Source of the DNA: Casuarina equisetifolia | Lineage: Eukaryota > Streptophyta > Magnoliopsida > Fagales > Casuarinaceae | Assembly (NCBI GenBank): GCA_028551475.1 | Contig: CM052354.1 | Coordinates: 23,583,258 to 23,647,257 of the forward strand | DNA length: 64,000 bases | Direction: 5' to 3' | Shown: one piece after another, positions 12,201 to 24,917 of the stretch | Layout: every line of letters starts with the position of its first letter | Position numbering within the stretch: position 1 is the stretch's first letter | Translations under genes and position numbers: made by a program | Notes under the pieces: generated by a model | What the model was told of the DNA's origin: nothing | The model's database searches: none | What the model saw: the letters and a program-made list of their open reading frames with translations, nothing else

Positions 12201-12991
12201 ATGTCACTGATTAGCATTTGAACTGTAAACATCATGGTGGTTGACCTAAGATCATTGTTAATATTATATTTAGGCATATAATGTAGCCTTTTATAGTTAA
12301 GTTGTTCTCAACTATAGTTTATAACTTTGGTTTTGAATCAGTGCCCACTAGAAATATTAAAAGAACTTGCTGACGTTTATGAAATCCAAGTCAAGAAAAA
12401 ATAAAATTTTTGGAATACGACAATAGGGATATAGGCCAACCAACTGAAACTTAAGTGGACATCACTAAATTCTTGTGAGGAAATCAACTACTTTTGTTTC
12501 AACATCTTAATATGCCTGTGTTTGATGGGTCCATGCAGGAGGATTGGGTCTTGTGTAAGGTATTCTACAAGAACCGAGAAGAGGCTGCCAAACCTGACAT
12601 GGGAAGCTGCTATGACACGGGCTCTTCATCTCTACCAGCATTAATGGACTCCTACATCAACTTTGACCAAGCTCACGCACATTTAGATGAGTATCAGCAA
12701 GTGCCCTGCTTCTCCATTTTCAACCAAAACCAAACCAACCCGATTTACACAAATATCAGTGATATGGAACCAAACATATCCACCAAGAGTGCAACCACAT
12801 TTAAGGGTTTACAAAACATGGGTGCTTTAGAACCGTTTTCCTGCGACAAGAAGGTACTAAAAGCTGTTCTGAACCAACTGAGCAAGATGGATAGCAATCC
12901 TAATACAAAAGAATCTCCAAGCTTAGGAGAAGGAAGCTCGGAGAGCTACTTATCTGACGTTTGTTTGCCCAACATGTGGAACGGTTACTGA
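9244..12991 (+). CDS. NAC1: NAC-domain transcription factor, NAC1 (NAC021/NAC022) type
   Basis: Plant-specific DNA-binding transcription factor. The Arabidopsis NAC1 clade acts downstream of auxin in lateral root formation. Three exons, 9244-9418, 11644-11918 and 12539-12991, encode 300 residues; all junctions are GT-AG and the phases match. The protein starts [20 protein letters not shown], and a second ATG at 9259 is possible. The NAC subdomains are in order: A ([19 protein letters not shown]), B ([11 protein letters not shown]), C ([27 protein letters not shown]), D ([13 protein letters not shown]) and E ([12 protein letters not shown], split by intron 2). The C-terminal half carries clade signatures seen in NAC1: [18 protein letters not shown], and [11 protein letters not shown] near the end. 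Intron 1 is 2.2 kb and intron 2 is 620 bp. A miR164 site lies in exon 3. The gene looks intact. Confidence 0.96.
12696..12716 (+). promoter_or_regulatory. miR164 target site in the NAC1 mRNA
   Basis: The exon 3 sequence GTGCCCTGCTTCTCCA, with the preceding AGCAA, pairs with miR164. The 21-nt site has mismatches only at its first and fifth positions, opposite the miRNA 3' end, while the seed and cleavage region are perfect. It encodes EQQVPCFS-like residues, the conserved place for this site in the NAC1/CUC clade. Post-transcriptional silencing by miR164 is well established for this clade; its action here is inferred. Confidence 0.9.
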
Positions 12992-15900
12992 CTTCTGGCT
13001 TCAAGCATAGACCGGCTTCCCTCAAGAAGCCAAACTAAGAAATAGTTGTAAAGAGATCTTAGTATATATTAGTGTGTCTCTTACCGATATGCATCTATGT
13101 TCTATATATATTTGGACGCTTCACGAACCAGATATGAAGTTGACTCCTTGATTGTAGCTTTTAAATTTATTGGGTGAAATGTAAATGTGAAAATTTCATG
13201 TTATGTCAAAGCCTTATGCTGCTAAGGAATAGGATACTGTGTATGCCAGTGCAATACCTTCATACCTCGTTGAAGGATGGAGATCGTTAACATCCCACTG
13301 TTGAACTCTGGGAAGTGGAAAGAGCCAAAGCTATAATTCAGAGTTGAAAGTTCATGTAAGGATAAACTCATATATATGTTGTTCAAACAAAGCTGTTTTG
13401 ATTTGAACATTAGGCTTAGTATACGTCAAATCAATTCCTTTAATCATATCAAGAGATTCTTCCTCGTGCACTATTTTTCCATACGTGACATGAATTATAT
13501 TAAAATGAAGCATGTTATTTAATCCAAAAATCGATTCAAAAGTTGGTGAAATTCATTATCTTATAAGTAAGGTTTTTAATAATTTTTTTAATAATATGAA
13601 ATTCATTGATCACATCATTAACAAATTATGTACAGTAACTTAAGGATTCTCCTATAATAAAAAATATCCCGCAGTCTAAACATATGCCATTTTTCAGTCA
13701 AGTCTACAAGAAATCAGAACTGCTCGGTCAAAAAATTGCGAAAGGTTTGATCCCTCGCCATCAAGAGTGATAGTTTAGATACAGGCGAGACAAGTAAGGT
13801 TGTTTGGTCACTGTCGAAATCGACCCAAAAGAGCGATGGGGGAAGAATCAGAAGGAATAACAGTCGCATATGCTAGCTAGACCAGTAGAGAGAGGGCACG
13901 ACAAGGTATTCGTCATACGTACAAGATACCGTCACATAGGAACTAAAAGTAAGGTTGAGAATGGCAGCAACCTGAGCCTAACACCTGCATATGATGTTAT
14001 GGTTGTCATTTGAGCCTAACACCTGATTTGGTCGATCGAACTACTGACATTTGAACCAAACTTGAAACTGGCTCTAAAGTGTTTAAAAGTGTCAACCAAA
14101 GCTAATAGCAAAACAGTTTCTTTAGTAACTTCATCTATCACTACATAGAAAGGAAAATTTCACCCTTCGGTTCCTTTTTGGAAATTTTCTGCAAATAAAT
14201 ATGAATTGAGTTAGTGCAGTGCATGCCAAACAGGAAACGACAACAAATGGTTCGACCTTTCCTCACTGTCACTGTCACTTTCGTTTCATATGAATAATCG
14301 GATTAGATAACCACGAAGAATGGAGAAAAAATCCTTAGCAGCTCACCGCAGGATTTGCTGACACAATATTTTGGAGGCATGCTTGGTTCTTAGAGAGCAA
14401 TTTCCGTCGTAACGCTTACTAACTCAATGATAAGTTAACAAGAGTCGTCAACTATTAGGTTGGAGGTTTGACACGAGATGCATGCGTGAGTGCACGAGTT
14501 GCAAGTAAAAAAAATTCCTTTTCTGGGGTTCTTTCAGATACTTGAGGGTATTAATATAAAGTTCAGCTATACTTCTGATGGAAGCAACACCAGGGCAATA
14601 TTGTTGTATGGGCGTGATGTGCCTATGAATCCAGCTGATTAATCCTTAACACGTTGTTTATTTGGAGCCTGGGATAAGCCACCCCTTGATTTTTCTCCAA
14701 AAATTGTCTGCAAGATCCCTCTTAAAGCTTCCTTACTGTGGCCCCTTGAGTTGAACTCGAGCTTTACCTCACTGGGTTGTGCTTTTGAACGAGACTTGGG
14801 AGGTCAAATATAGCGGCCGACTGTGGTAGCGTCCTAATTCAGGCGAATGTGATAGGTCCATAACAAATGTAATTGATGCCCATGTAATTAAGATAACATT
14901 TTCAAAATAGAGTACAGCAATACAAGCATAAACTATTTGTCCGTCTTCATCCAAATCATTATGAGATCCTTGACTATGAAGCTTATGGAGTTACAACGAA
15001 TTTTCCTGCTCAACCCCATTACGAATGCTGGCGATTGAAATGGTCAGTTAAGTCAGAAATGATTCATTGAAGGTGATAGAGGAACTCCCATTTGGTTGCT
15101 ATTATTAGATAAAACGTACGAATATAAAAAACAATAGGGGTTGCTACATCTACGGAAAAGTCTAATAGAATCTTAGTTTATAATTTTGAAAATCAAGAGT
15201 CCGGCCTCTTGAAAGCGACTTGTTACCAAACCTCTTTTCTAATTGGATTAAGAGCAATGGAAGCCGGTGTTTGTATTTTAATTCTTTATACACACCAAAA
15301 CTCATACACTTGAGTGTTGAAATTGGAACCTCTTGGTCTTAACCCTTATTAGCTTACCACTAAATTAACATATGATTCACATGAACACCAATTATGATAA
15401 AATGCTTGTATGATATTAGCCAAAGAAATCCATAAAGAAATATACAAGTCCTTGTCCTCTTTGCCACCCATAAAATTTGCTCTAGGCTTCTTTCCCTCTA
15501 AAGAGATTTTCAATTTTTGGCAATTCTATTTAATTTCAACTTGTCTTAATTTAATGAGTCCACCATAACAACAATAATATAATAAATAATAAAATTTAGT
15601 TTGGACTTTCTTAAGAAAGTTAAGTAATAGATTGAAATTAATGAAACTTCTTAGACAAGTATTTTTTAAGTTTCTCGAGATAGATAAACTAGAATACAAT
15701 ATATCTGATTATCTAGATTTATAAAGTTTGTTTAAGATACCTATGTTATGTCAAGTATTTGATAAACATTAGAAGTCAAAAATTCATTTCTTAGATTGTG
15801 CATTGATTCATCTTTGTCTTAATTTTTTTTTAAAAAATTATCTATTGTTCACATGAGAAAAAATTACCTAAAATTTTATTAGAAATATGATTATCGATTA

Positions 15901-17711
15901 TTTAAATGTTAGAAATATGAGATGGATTAGCTTAGTAAATATTCTCTCTCCCTTTCTCTCTATCCTCTAGGCATAAATAGTACTATATAAAACCTAATTT
16001 ATGTAAAAGGTTTCCAGATTTACTTGTCAATAATGATTGAAACATATTTTAAGTATTTCTCCAACTTCTTTAAATAAAATGTTACCCTTCAACATTTTAT
16101 CATATTTCTCCTTTAATTTTGGTTTTAATTCTTGGCCTTGTCTATATATGATAGCTTCATTTGACAATTAAGACGTAGAGATACCTTTTTGGTAAAAAGG
16201 GTTGCTACTATTTTTTCTTTCTAATTTGAGAAAAAGAAAGGTATATTCAATGTATATTTTCGTTAGAAAAGACAAATTACATTATACATGGCTTACAAAT
16301 TTGAAAAAAGTTTGGATTTGGATTTGGATTTTTTATTGAGGTATCTCATCCTAAAAGAACAAAATTTTGGAGCCAAACATAGGCTTGGCCCGATTAAAAA
16401 TCTAATGCAATCTCTTCTCCGAACCTCTTAATCTTTTTTATGCTTATATTATGAAAATGCTTTAACTTGGATGCATGAATGTTGCATACAAGTGTAAAGT
16501 CTTCAAGAATATGTTAAAAGCGAAATTTTGAAGTGTACAGAATGATACTTATTGAAAGATATTGTTGTGTACGTACATTGATTGAACAACCATTAAATGT
16601 TCCTCTTTCGTTGGTTTAAATTCTTAGTACTTGTACATGCACCTCAAAGTGTTATTAATTGATAAATTTTTAAATTCCTTTTTGTATTTGATTCATAATA
16701 TCAACAATCTCTTTATAGTTTGGATGTTATACGATGTTGGACATTTGAATATTGAACTTATTTTTAGTGTAACATAGTGCAGATCCGACTAAGAAAAGTC
16801 AGATATTTCCTCTACTTAAATCCTGTTACACCATATATACATTGAGAGCACATATTTGTCAATTTAATGTTGAGCGCCTATATATGTCAATTTTAACTAC
16901 GTAAACAAGGTAGAAACAGCACTTAATAGGATAAAACAATAGAAAGGAAGACTAGTGCAACCAAAATTTTTTTATGCATACAATATCCCGAACCTACTTG
17001 AGATATATAAAGAGGCATTTAAATCAAATGCTCTCAACGATTCAACAACAACCGCAATACATGGGCAAAGAAAATAGGCACTTACTCCTAAATTGGTGGG
17101 TCCAATAAAAATTAGTATCTACTTCCACATTCTCTAGCTTTTAACTAGTTAGAGTGTTAAAATAAGCAAATAATCAACCGATTACACAAGATCAAGCTGT
17201 CTCGTTAATCCTGCAAATTTTCATCTTCAAGAGAAACTTTATTTCCAAAGATAGTTTCTCTTTATTCAGTCCAGTTAGAACCACTAATGACCTGAGGACC
17301 AACTTAAACAGAGGCAGTTTTGCGATTTTGACAGAGGCAAAATGCTTTGTATTTCGATAATTACAAGTGAGTATGAGAAACGAATCTATAGACCTAAGGT
17401 TATGATTTACAAAAGGAATTAATGAATCAACTTTCTTTCACATTGATTGCACTTCACATAGAACAATGTGAAAGCAAGATCTCATTTGAATTAATCAAAT
17501 TTGTGAAGCAAACTTTTGATAGTATTAGTTCAATATATTAAACACAGCATACATATTTTATGGTAATCTAAATATCATCTAAATGTCAACTAAACTAGAC
17601 AAAAGCTTTATGCCTAATTAAAGTTGTTGTCTCTAGCATCACAAGAGAAAAAAATTGGATCTTTCTTTCCAAAGGAATTGATTGAAGACATATGTGATAG
17701 AGAACAAAGTC
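12992..17711. other. NAC1 3'UTR, then AT-rich intergenic DNA
   Basis: The first 200-300 bases are likely 3'UTR. Beyond that I see no supported exon. Only minor sequence repetition was noted: GAGCCTAACACCTG occurs twice near 13974-14025. Short open frames such as 14769-14954 on the minus strand show no family features. Confidence 0.5.
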
Positions 17712-17723
17712 AGAACATTGCTA

Positions 17724-17800
17724 ATTTTTTTTTTCTTTTTTTTGTTAGATAAAGGAGGATGGGGTCATTCAAACCCAAGACCTTAGGGTCCTCCACCAAT
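17724..17800 (-). mobile_element. Short SINE-like insertion, minus orientation, with target-site duplication
   Basis: A T-rich run (poly(A) tail when read on the minus strand) followed by a 50-base body lies between AGAACATTGCTA (17712-17723) and AGAAACATTGCTA (17801-17813). This is a near-perfect 12-13 bp duplication. Read on the minus strand the body contains GGGTTTGAATGACC, resembling a degenerate pol III B box, then ends in the A tail. The fit is a truncated tRNA-derived SINE; a truncated LINE tail is the alternative. Confidence 0.6.
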
Positions 17801-17813
17801 AGAAACATTGCTA

Positions 17814-18805
17814 CTTGAATGAATAACACAAGTTTATTATTCCAAAAGCTTTCTTTCGGTTAACTTATATAATTTTGTTGAGAGAAAACTTCTTAAGTAA
17901 TTGTCTACCTATGCAAATACATTATAGGTTGCTTAGCATGATGGCAACCCAAGAAAGGGGGAGAGGGTTTTCATTTGGATTTATGAAGTGTTTGTTAACT
18001 TTGAGAAATAGTCTCTTTAATCTCATTTTGTTTTGCCGAAAGTTATAACTTAGATGCTTGCAATTTATATTGTTCAACATAAGCAAGAAGTAATAAGGGT
18101 AGGTTAAGTTCAATCTAAGCATTACTTGGCATTTACATCCCCTTTCCTCTAAATAACTACTTAGAGGGTCCTTTTAAATCACAAAAATTACAAATATTAC
18201 ACAATCTCTTCCAACAAATGATTTCCTAATACCTTGAAAAATCAACTACACACCATGCCCTTGGCATCTCAAACCATACCACAACAATGCACATTCCACC
18301 ACAATGCACATTCCACCACAATTTTACTTAAGAGAATACATAGAATTAGCAAACCCTAAACGTTGTCAAATTAGGTTATTTATTTATGAAGAATCCTAAT
18401 TTTTCTTTTCTCAATTCAGAGCCAAAAGCTCACACAAATCAAATATAATATAACTGTAGTACAATAGAAGATAATAAATATGAGAATATTACAAGATTTG
18501 CACATATAAATTAAGAGCTTCAATTCTTGGGTTATACCTTTAATCAAAATTTTTCGATTCTCAACCATGGATGAGAGCTGTAGCCTCCCGTTTGAAAGTT
18601 GACGATTTGGACTATTGCAAGGCTACCAAAAAACTCATGAAGATCATTCCCTTGAGCATGGGCAGTTAAACTATAAATCTTGGCATTGTTTGGATGTTAT
18701 TTAAGAATATTTTTTAGAATGTTTTTCTTGAAATTTTTCTTTCAATTTTTTTGAAAAAATTTAAAAGAATTATTTATCAAAATAAAAAATAAAATATAAT
18801 TAATT
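17814..18805. other. AT-rich intergenic DNA next to the tRNA gene
   Basis: No gene was seen. A 17-bp unit, ACAATGCACATTCCACC, is directly repeated near 18283-18317. The A-rich stretch at about 18770-18800 becomes a T-rich tract on the minus strand and serves as the pol III terminator region for the tRNA. Confidence 0.45.
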
Positions 18806-18813
18806 TGTTGAGA

Positions 18814-18846
<33 letters not shown>

Positions 18847-18886
18847 ACCTTAATCTGGCGCCTTAGACCAACTCGGCCATCTCAAC
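18806..18886 (-). tRNA. tRNA-Leu(AAG): tRNA-Leu, anticodon AAG
   Basis: Read on the minus strand, the 81-nt gene has a GTTGAGA/TCTCAAC acceptor stem. Its D arm contains the A box (TGGCCGAGTTGG). The anticodon stem CCAGA/TCTGG closes the loop TTAAGGT, so positions 34-36 are AAG. It has the long variable arm of a class II tRNA and a T arm GTGGG-TTCAAAT-CCCAC with an intact B box. The discriminator base is A. There is no intron and no encoded CCA, as expected for a nuclear gene. T-rich runs follow as a pol III terminator. All stems pair, so it looks functional. Confidence 0.96.
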
Positions 18887-21800
18887 TTGAATGTAGAATA
18901 TCATAAATTATTTTTTATAATTTTATACCCATTTATTCGATCATAGCATCATGCATGTTGTATATAAAGAATCAAATATCGTGTTGTAGATATTTCATGA
19001 AGTGAACAACATATATTAGTCCTTTTTCAAGAACACAAGAATAATAATCCTCTGTGTATATAAGCTTCACAAAATTTTGAATATTTTATTTTGCTTAGTA
19101 TCATAAAGTAGGATAAACACATACTATCAAATATATTTTTCTTTTTTCTTTTGGCGGAAAAGTACTTAAGAATTGTTCAAAGGGCCAAGACATTTGTGGA
19201 GTAACATATACAATATATGTCCCTCTTTAGAGTTAAATCAGCATAGTTCAATTATATTAACACTTAAAAAAAAAACAGTTCCATAATGTTTTTTTGCTTC
19301 AATAACATGAATGTAAATTTAAAGATGATTTAGTGCCAACAAATTGTGAAAAAAATTCATATAAGTCAGCATACTAGAATACTCTCATTGGATAAGAAAT
19401 TCCTGAAAGAAATTAGAGAAACACCCTAAAGCTATGTTTGAGACATATTAGTCATCATTGTTTAAAGACAAGAAATTTTAATGTTATGGTGAGAATCAAA
19501 TCTCTATATTTTAATGTTGATTAAAAGTCCTTTTTTTTTTTCTTATGACGGCAAAAAAACTACTTCAAAATATTTCTTTCAAAACTATAAAGAAGGTTAG
19601 TGAATATGTTGCACGCAAATTGTTTGCTTAAACATTTGGCTTTCTCGCATGAGAGTTGAAGTCAAATCACTGGTGTTGGTGTATAATGCTTGCAAATTTA
19701 AGGATCACAGTTGCCAAGAATTGCCTGTGTTTATAGGTAAATACGCCAACATTAATTGGTTCTTTGATCCTTAAGTTACATAAGATCTTACAACTATAAA
19801 TATGTCAAATTGTTGGTTGTCTAACGTTCAAAATATATGATGCCTTGTAGTTCAAATATGCATAAATGATTTACTACTTGATGCTAAAATTGATTGCTAC
19901 TTTGATGACAAATACATACGCTAAGTTGATTATGGCTTCTAGTTAAAGTTACTTGATTTCTATTACTCAAACTTCTTATTATCTTGGTGATAAAATGCTG
20001 ATCATGAAATACAATTGCTTAATATTTCAATGATTAAAATGATTAGAATATCCATGTTTTTATGCATCAAAATGCCGTATTAAGACTTGGAATATTTTGC
20101 CAGATATTTGCCGCCTAGATCTCTTAATTTCATATCAAAATATATGCCTAAGCTCTATAAACATATTATACCTTATTTGGGGTCAATCATACTATATTGC
20201 AAAGAGTCTTATTTAGTGCATTTTTTGAGAGAAGAATTCTTTGGGAAAATGCTTTGTTGAAGTCCATGAAATTGCCAGATTATTGCACATAGATTTGTTT
20301 AGTGCCTAAGTAACTTAAGGAGAGAGAAGGGACGGGGGTTTGAATTGGGTTTTCTAGGATTTTCTAAACTTTCTCCTAATATGTCTATCTATATAGGCAA
20401 ACAAGTAGAGTTTTTGTTTTGAACAGAAATTAATTTAAGATAATAATATATTCTTCTAGTTACGCATGCACATTATACAGTAGTCAAATACAGTTAGCAA
20501 TAGAGCAATAACATATACAATTCAAGTATAATACAAGATATAGAGAAAGAGATATAGATTGCACAAGTTAATTTGAGTGGTGAGGTCCAAATTCTTCTTC
20601 ATAGCTACATCTATTTTCCCTAGTAAAGCCTAGCTAATGATACTATCCACTAATCATTAAGGCAATTGGTTACAACTGATTCTCCAATCACAAACCATAA
20701 TCAAATTTCCCCTACTGGATAAAATTCTTAGGATTATTCTCCTAAGTAACTATTTATCACCATGCGCTATCTCACTTAAAAGCTCCAGGTTCTTTTCAAA
20801 TCCCAAATCAACAAAGAATCAGAAAATATGCTTTGAAATATAAATGTTCAGCATGTAGTGTAATAATCTCAACTTAAGAGCAATCATATGATCTATTACA
20901 CTAGATACAACTTCAGTATCAAAGATAGAACAATGTTCCAAGGATTTCACCATAAGCAAGCATGTTCTTCAAACCCTTCTTTTGCAAATGCTAATGTTGA
21001 TAAACGGCTAAAATTTTGAAATAAAGTGTGAAATCATCTGTAGTGTCTAGGTTTCACCATTTTTGTTTCTCCTCGTTTATTCAACAAAGTTTTTTGGGCC
21101 TGTGCTAACCTAACAGGCTTTTTCTGGGCCGCCCTGTGTTTCCGCGTTGTCTTCTCCGTGTTTTAGCGCAAGAAAATGTGCCCGATGCTGGCTTCTTCTT
21201 CACACGCACAGGTAGGATCGTACCTTTCAAAGTTGAGCCCGCGAAGAGAGCATAAAAGTCGGTCTTCCACCATGTCACATTAAAGCCATGCCAAACAACA
21301 TCAACTGATCCCTCCGATTCAAACATCAAGTACTAAATGTAAACTATTCGTATGAATTTAGTTAATTTTAAGTTGATGAAAGTTGAAGGCTTTACCAACG
21401 CTTGTTTCATTTTATTTTTTTGTTTCTCTTTAAAAAAAATTGCAAGATTTTTCTTTCTATCTATGGCAAGATAACTTTGGTGCAATTTTTAGTCAAGTCC
21501 GAAAAACTTACTCTATGAAGATAAAAGTTTTACATTAGAAAAATATGATTATTGGATAGTATTTAAATATAAAAAATATCTTCCCTACTTATGTACTAAC
21601 TCTTTAAATTAAACTATAGGCCTATTTTTAATATTTAATAACCCAAATAAACCAACTTTAAACTATTCTATCCTGGGGTTTGCTAGTTGCAATAGGTTGT
21701 ACAATTGGTTGCTTTGACTTTGCCTGTCCAGATAAGATAAAATACCAACATGACATACCCTTTTTTTTCCCAGCCCCGGACCAAAAAACACGGTGCTGAA

Positions 21801-23668
21801 CAATGACCAAGGCCGAAAATAAGTCAATTCCTCTATTTATAGGGCATTGGTCGAAGGCTTCTACTTTCTTGTGGCTTGGTCATAAACGAGTGTGGGTCCA
21901 TTGTATGTATACTCAAAGATTAGTAGATATCTGAATCATTATACTGGTGCCAGAAAAGATATCACGGATGATGTTGGGGATAGAATTGATGGTACAAACC
22001 CTGAATTTGTATGTGAGTGCTTGCATTGTAATGTTGTTGTTAGTTAAGAAGGAGATGAGTTTGTTGTTTACAAAAGACAATAGTTTATAGTCCCTTTGCT
22101 TCTTTGGCTGAAGGTTGAGTTTTGTGCAATTACTCTCACCTATCAGGTTTGTCAAAGTGGATTATAATAGTCATGCCCTCCATTCAGACCTAAACGTAAT
22201 GGGTACGTGAAAGTGCTTCTGATCCGCAATCAATTTTAGACAATGTCCTTGTTTTCTTATAGTGAATTCTACGTTTACCAGCCCAAAGGCTATGTTATCT
22301 GTTTTCTTGACTTCTTGCTTTATCATTTTCTTGTTTGATCTTTCAAGAATCATAGATATTTTTGTATAATTGCTTCCATTTGGTCATCATAGTTAACCTA
22401 CCTCTCCACTTAACTTAAGGAAGGATAATCCACAGCACTCGACCCGATACCAAATTAAAAGTAGAGTTTTTTTTTTCCCCTTTTTTGGTGGTTCAATGAA
22501 CAAGAAAGAATATATTCAGCAGAAAACTAGAGGAACAATATGAACAGCAAGCTATCCTTGCTAACAGCACATGCAAGACCAGCTAACCAAATGAAAGGGG
22601 AAAAAAACTCCTAACAATTAAGAGTTGCTCCATGCACCAATCCACTACACCACAAAAAGACAAAAAGATAAAGGAAAAAAAAAACAAAAAAACAAAACAA
22701 GACAAAAAGACTACATATCAGCCAAATCAAGGTACAAAGTTGAATGAAATTCCACGTACATAACAATCACGAGTAAAAGTCAAATGCCTACCAATAAGTT
22801 TTAAACGTTCCTTCTCTTTGTGACGAATAATTCAAACCTTGCATCCTTTATGGGAGTTAACTGGAAGAGTCAAAGTCAAGAGAGATCCGTTTTTGAACGT
22901 GCTACTCACATTATAAAGCAAGATTTTCTTAGAAAAGTAGGACTAGATTTAATAGAGCATTTATTAACCAGAAAGATCCCTTGAGACTCTTTTTCTTTCC
23001 CTTTTTTGATAGGTTAATTAAGAGACTAGAGACCCAGCTAAATTTCAATTATCAACTAGAAATTTCAGCCAATATGAACGAATCTAGAGAAGAAAAAAGT
23101 TGGTTTAATTTATCATTGTTAACGGTTGTTTTCATTAGCATCCAATTCCGACTCTCAATTTCCGTCCAAGAACGGTGGTTGATAGAGCCGGACAAGTCAA
23201 GAAGTCTTTGTTCTTAGACTTTCTGACTTCTTCTTCTACCAGTCTATTATAATTCCCATTTTGTTCCTGCAAGAATCAGAAAGCTTGTTTATTTATTTCA
23301 ATTTGTTGGTCGCAGCTAACCTGCTTACCCAATCAGCTGAAGGAAGCTAATCCGCAACCCTCGTACCAATCCTTTAAAGAGGTCTAAATTTCATGTGGAT
23401 TTCATTGAAGAAATATTCGTATTAACATGTAGAGTATAGTAGTTACAATAGTTCTAACTTTTTCTTTTCCTATCTTTTTTTTTGTTTTTTAGCTTAGCCA
23501 ATGGAGGAGATGATTGCAGCTTAGCCAATGAGGGTAAGGAGCTTTTCCTTTCTTGATTCTTGCAATATATATATATGTATGTATGTGTACATGCGCAAAA
23601 TTATGTAAACCTTTTATTCATTTCAAGCTAAGGACATCTAGTCAAATAAGTTTATCATAATTATAGCA
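18887..23668. other. Long AT-rich intergenic DNA, no supported gene
   Basis: No recognisable exon was found. A GC-richer island at about 21100-21330 contains a minus-strand frame of 74 codons (VDVVWHGFNVTWWKTDFYALF...) that I do not recognise; it may be a gene or transposon relic. Two neighbouring minus-strand frames at 21913-22353 also lack motifs. A T run at about 22467-22477 and A-rich DNA at about 22675-22700 could be retroelement scars, but I found no flanking duplication. Confidence 0.45.
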
Positions 23669-24066
23669 CATATAAACTCATATATCCCTCTTGGTTCTTT
23701 CAATCGTAATTTCGCTATGGATCTAAAATGTTGGTTTTGATAACAGAAGTGAGGTTGCCATATTTTTAGGGCGAAATGCGTTGTTTCTTTGTGTTTTAAA
23801 CATATAAACTCATATATCCCTCTTGGTTCTTTCAATCGTAATTTCGCTATGGATCTAAAATGTTGGTTCTGATAACAGAAGTGAGGTTGCCATATTTTTA
23901 GGGCGAAATGCGTTGTTTCTTTGTGTTTTAAACATATAAACTCATATATCCCTCTTGGTTCTTTCAATCGTAATTTCGCTATGGATCTAAAATATTGGTT
24001 CTGATAACAGAAGTGAGGTTGCCATATTTTTAAGGCGAAATGCATTGTTTCTTTGTGTTTTAGACA
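23669..24066. repeat. Tandem repeat, three 132-bp units, nearly identical
   Basis: The phrase TATAAACTCATATATCCC starts at 23671, 23803 and 23935, a 132-bp period. The three units differ at only a few positions, so the amplification is recent or homogenised. Because 132 is a multiple of three, one minus-strand frame (24117-23638) stays open across all copies and would encode a 44-residue motif three times (CLKHKETxHFALKIWQPHF...). An open unit repeated three times is not independent evidence of coding. Confidence 0.95.
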
Positions 24067-24917
24067 TTTTTGGTCCCAACTCTCTAGTTTTCTCATTCTT
24101 TGAATAATCAATTTCATAGATTATTATTATAATCGAATACATCCATCACCTTCTACTAAATTCCCTAGTAGAAGAATTTTGACCATTCCAATTAGACCCT
24201 ACTTAAAGCTAACACTTTCATCGTCTGCAATCTGGATGGTTCATGAAATATATGCATACAACTCGAGCAGTTAACTTCGCTTTCAAAACAAAAGGTTTAA
24301 CTATGTTTTTTTGAATCTATCTACTCATCTTTGTGGCTAGTAAGGAAAGGATGGAGAAGTTTTTACTAATGTTTGTGGTTTAGAAATTGAAAAGGAAAAA
24401 AAAAAGAAAAAAAAAAGACTACCTTGTGAATGTGCTACAAAGTCCCTTTAACAAGGACTCTCCGAAAATTTTGTTAGCATCTTATGTGATTGTTCATGAA
24501 AGTAAAGTTATATTGCCTTGTCAAGAGTAGAAATGCTTTTGGCTTTGTATAATCAATTAACACAATTTAGCGAGAGAAAAATTCAACAAAATATAATAGT
24601 TTAAAGTTGCATCTAACCATAATTGCATGCACCTTGGTTCCACTGACTTTAACAGTTTCAAGCAAACCCCAAGTTTACTCACGGCAATAGCTAATCGAGA
24701 GAAAGGCAGACATCTCGTACATGTACCATTTAGAATTCATTGTTTACATTCCTGAATGACTAAAAAGTCTCTTCATCCGAATTTCTTAGGTAAACTTAGG
24801 TATTTAGAACATGTAGCATTGTAGCTTAGCTTTCGGCTAATGCAAATTACCATCATGTGCGAGTTCTTCCTTAATAGAGATAATATCTTTGCATAGGTGA
24901 AGATCAGGGCTGAAACA
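24067..24917. other. Upstream region of the NLR gene, possible 5'UTR intron
   Basis: No coding exon was seen. A pyrimidine-to-AG acceptor-like sequence (TTTGCATAG followed by GTGAAG) sits just before the NLR frame at about 24888-24896. This suggests that a 5'UTR intron may end there. An A-rich block at about 24390-24417 is unassigned. Confidence 0.35.

Noticed and set aside
23669-24066. CRISPR-like array
   Set aside because: The units are contiguous 132-bp tandem copies without spacers, in a plant genome.
23638-24117. Minus-strand 159-codon frame as a repeat-protein gene
   Set aside because: The frame is open mainly because one stop-free 132-bp unit was copied in phase; no promoter, homologue or splice context was found. 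Kept only as a finding.
24897-24917. NLR start at 24897
   Set aside because: That codon is GTG, and the first ATG at 24918 gives the usual N-terminus. The upstream bases look like a splice acceptor region.
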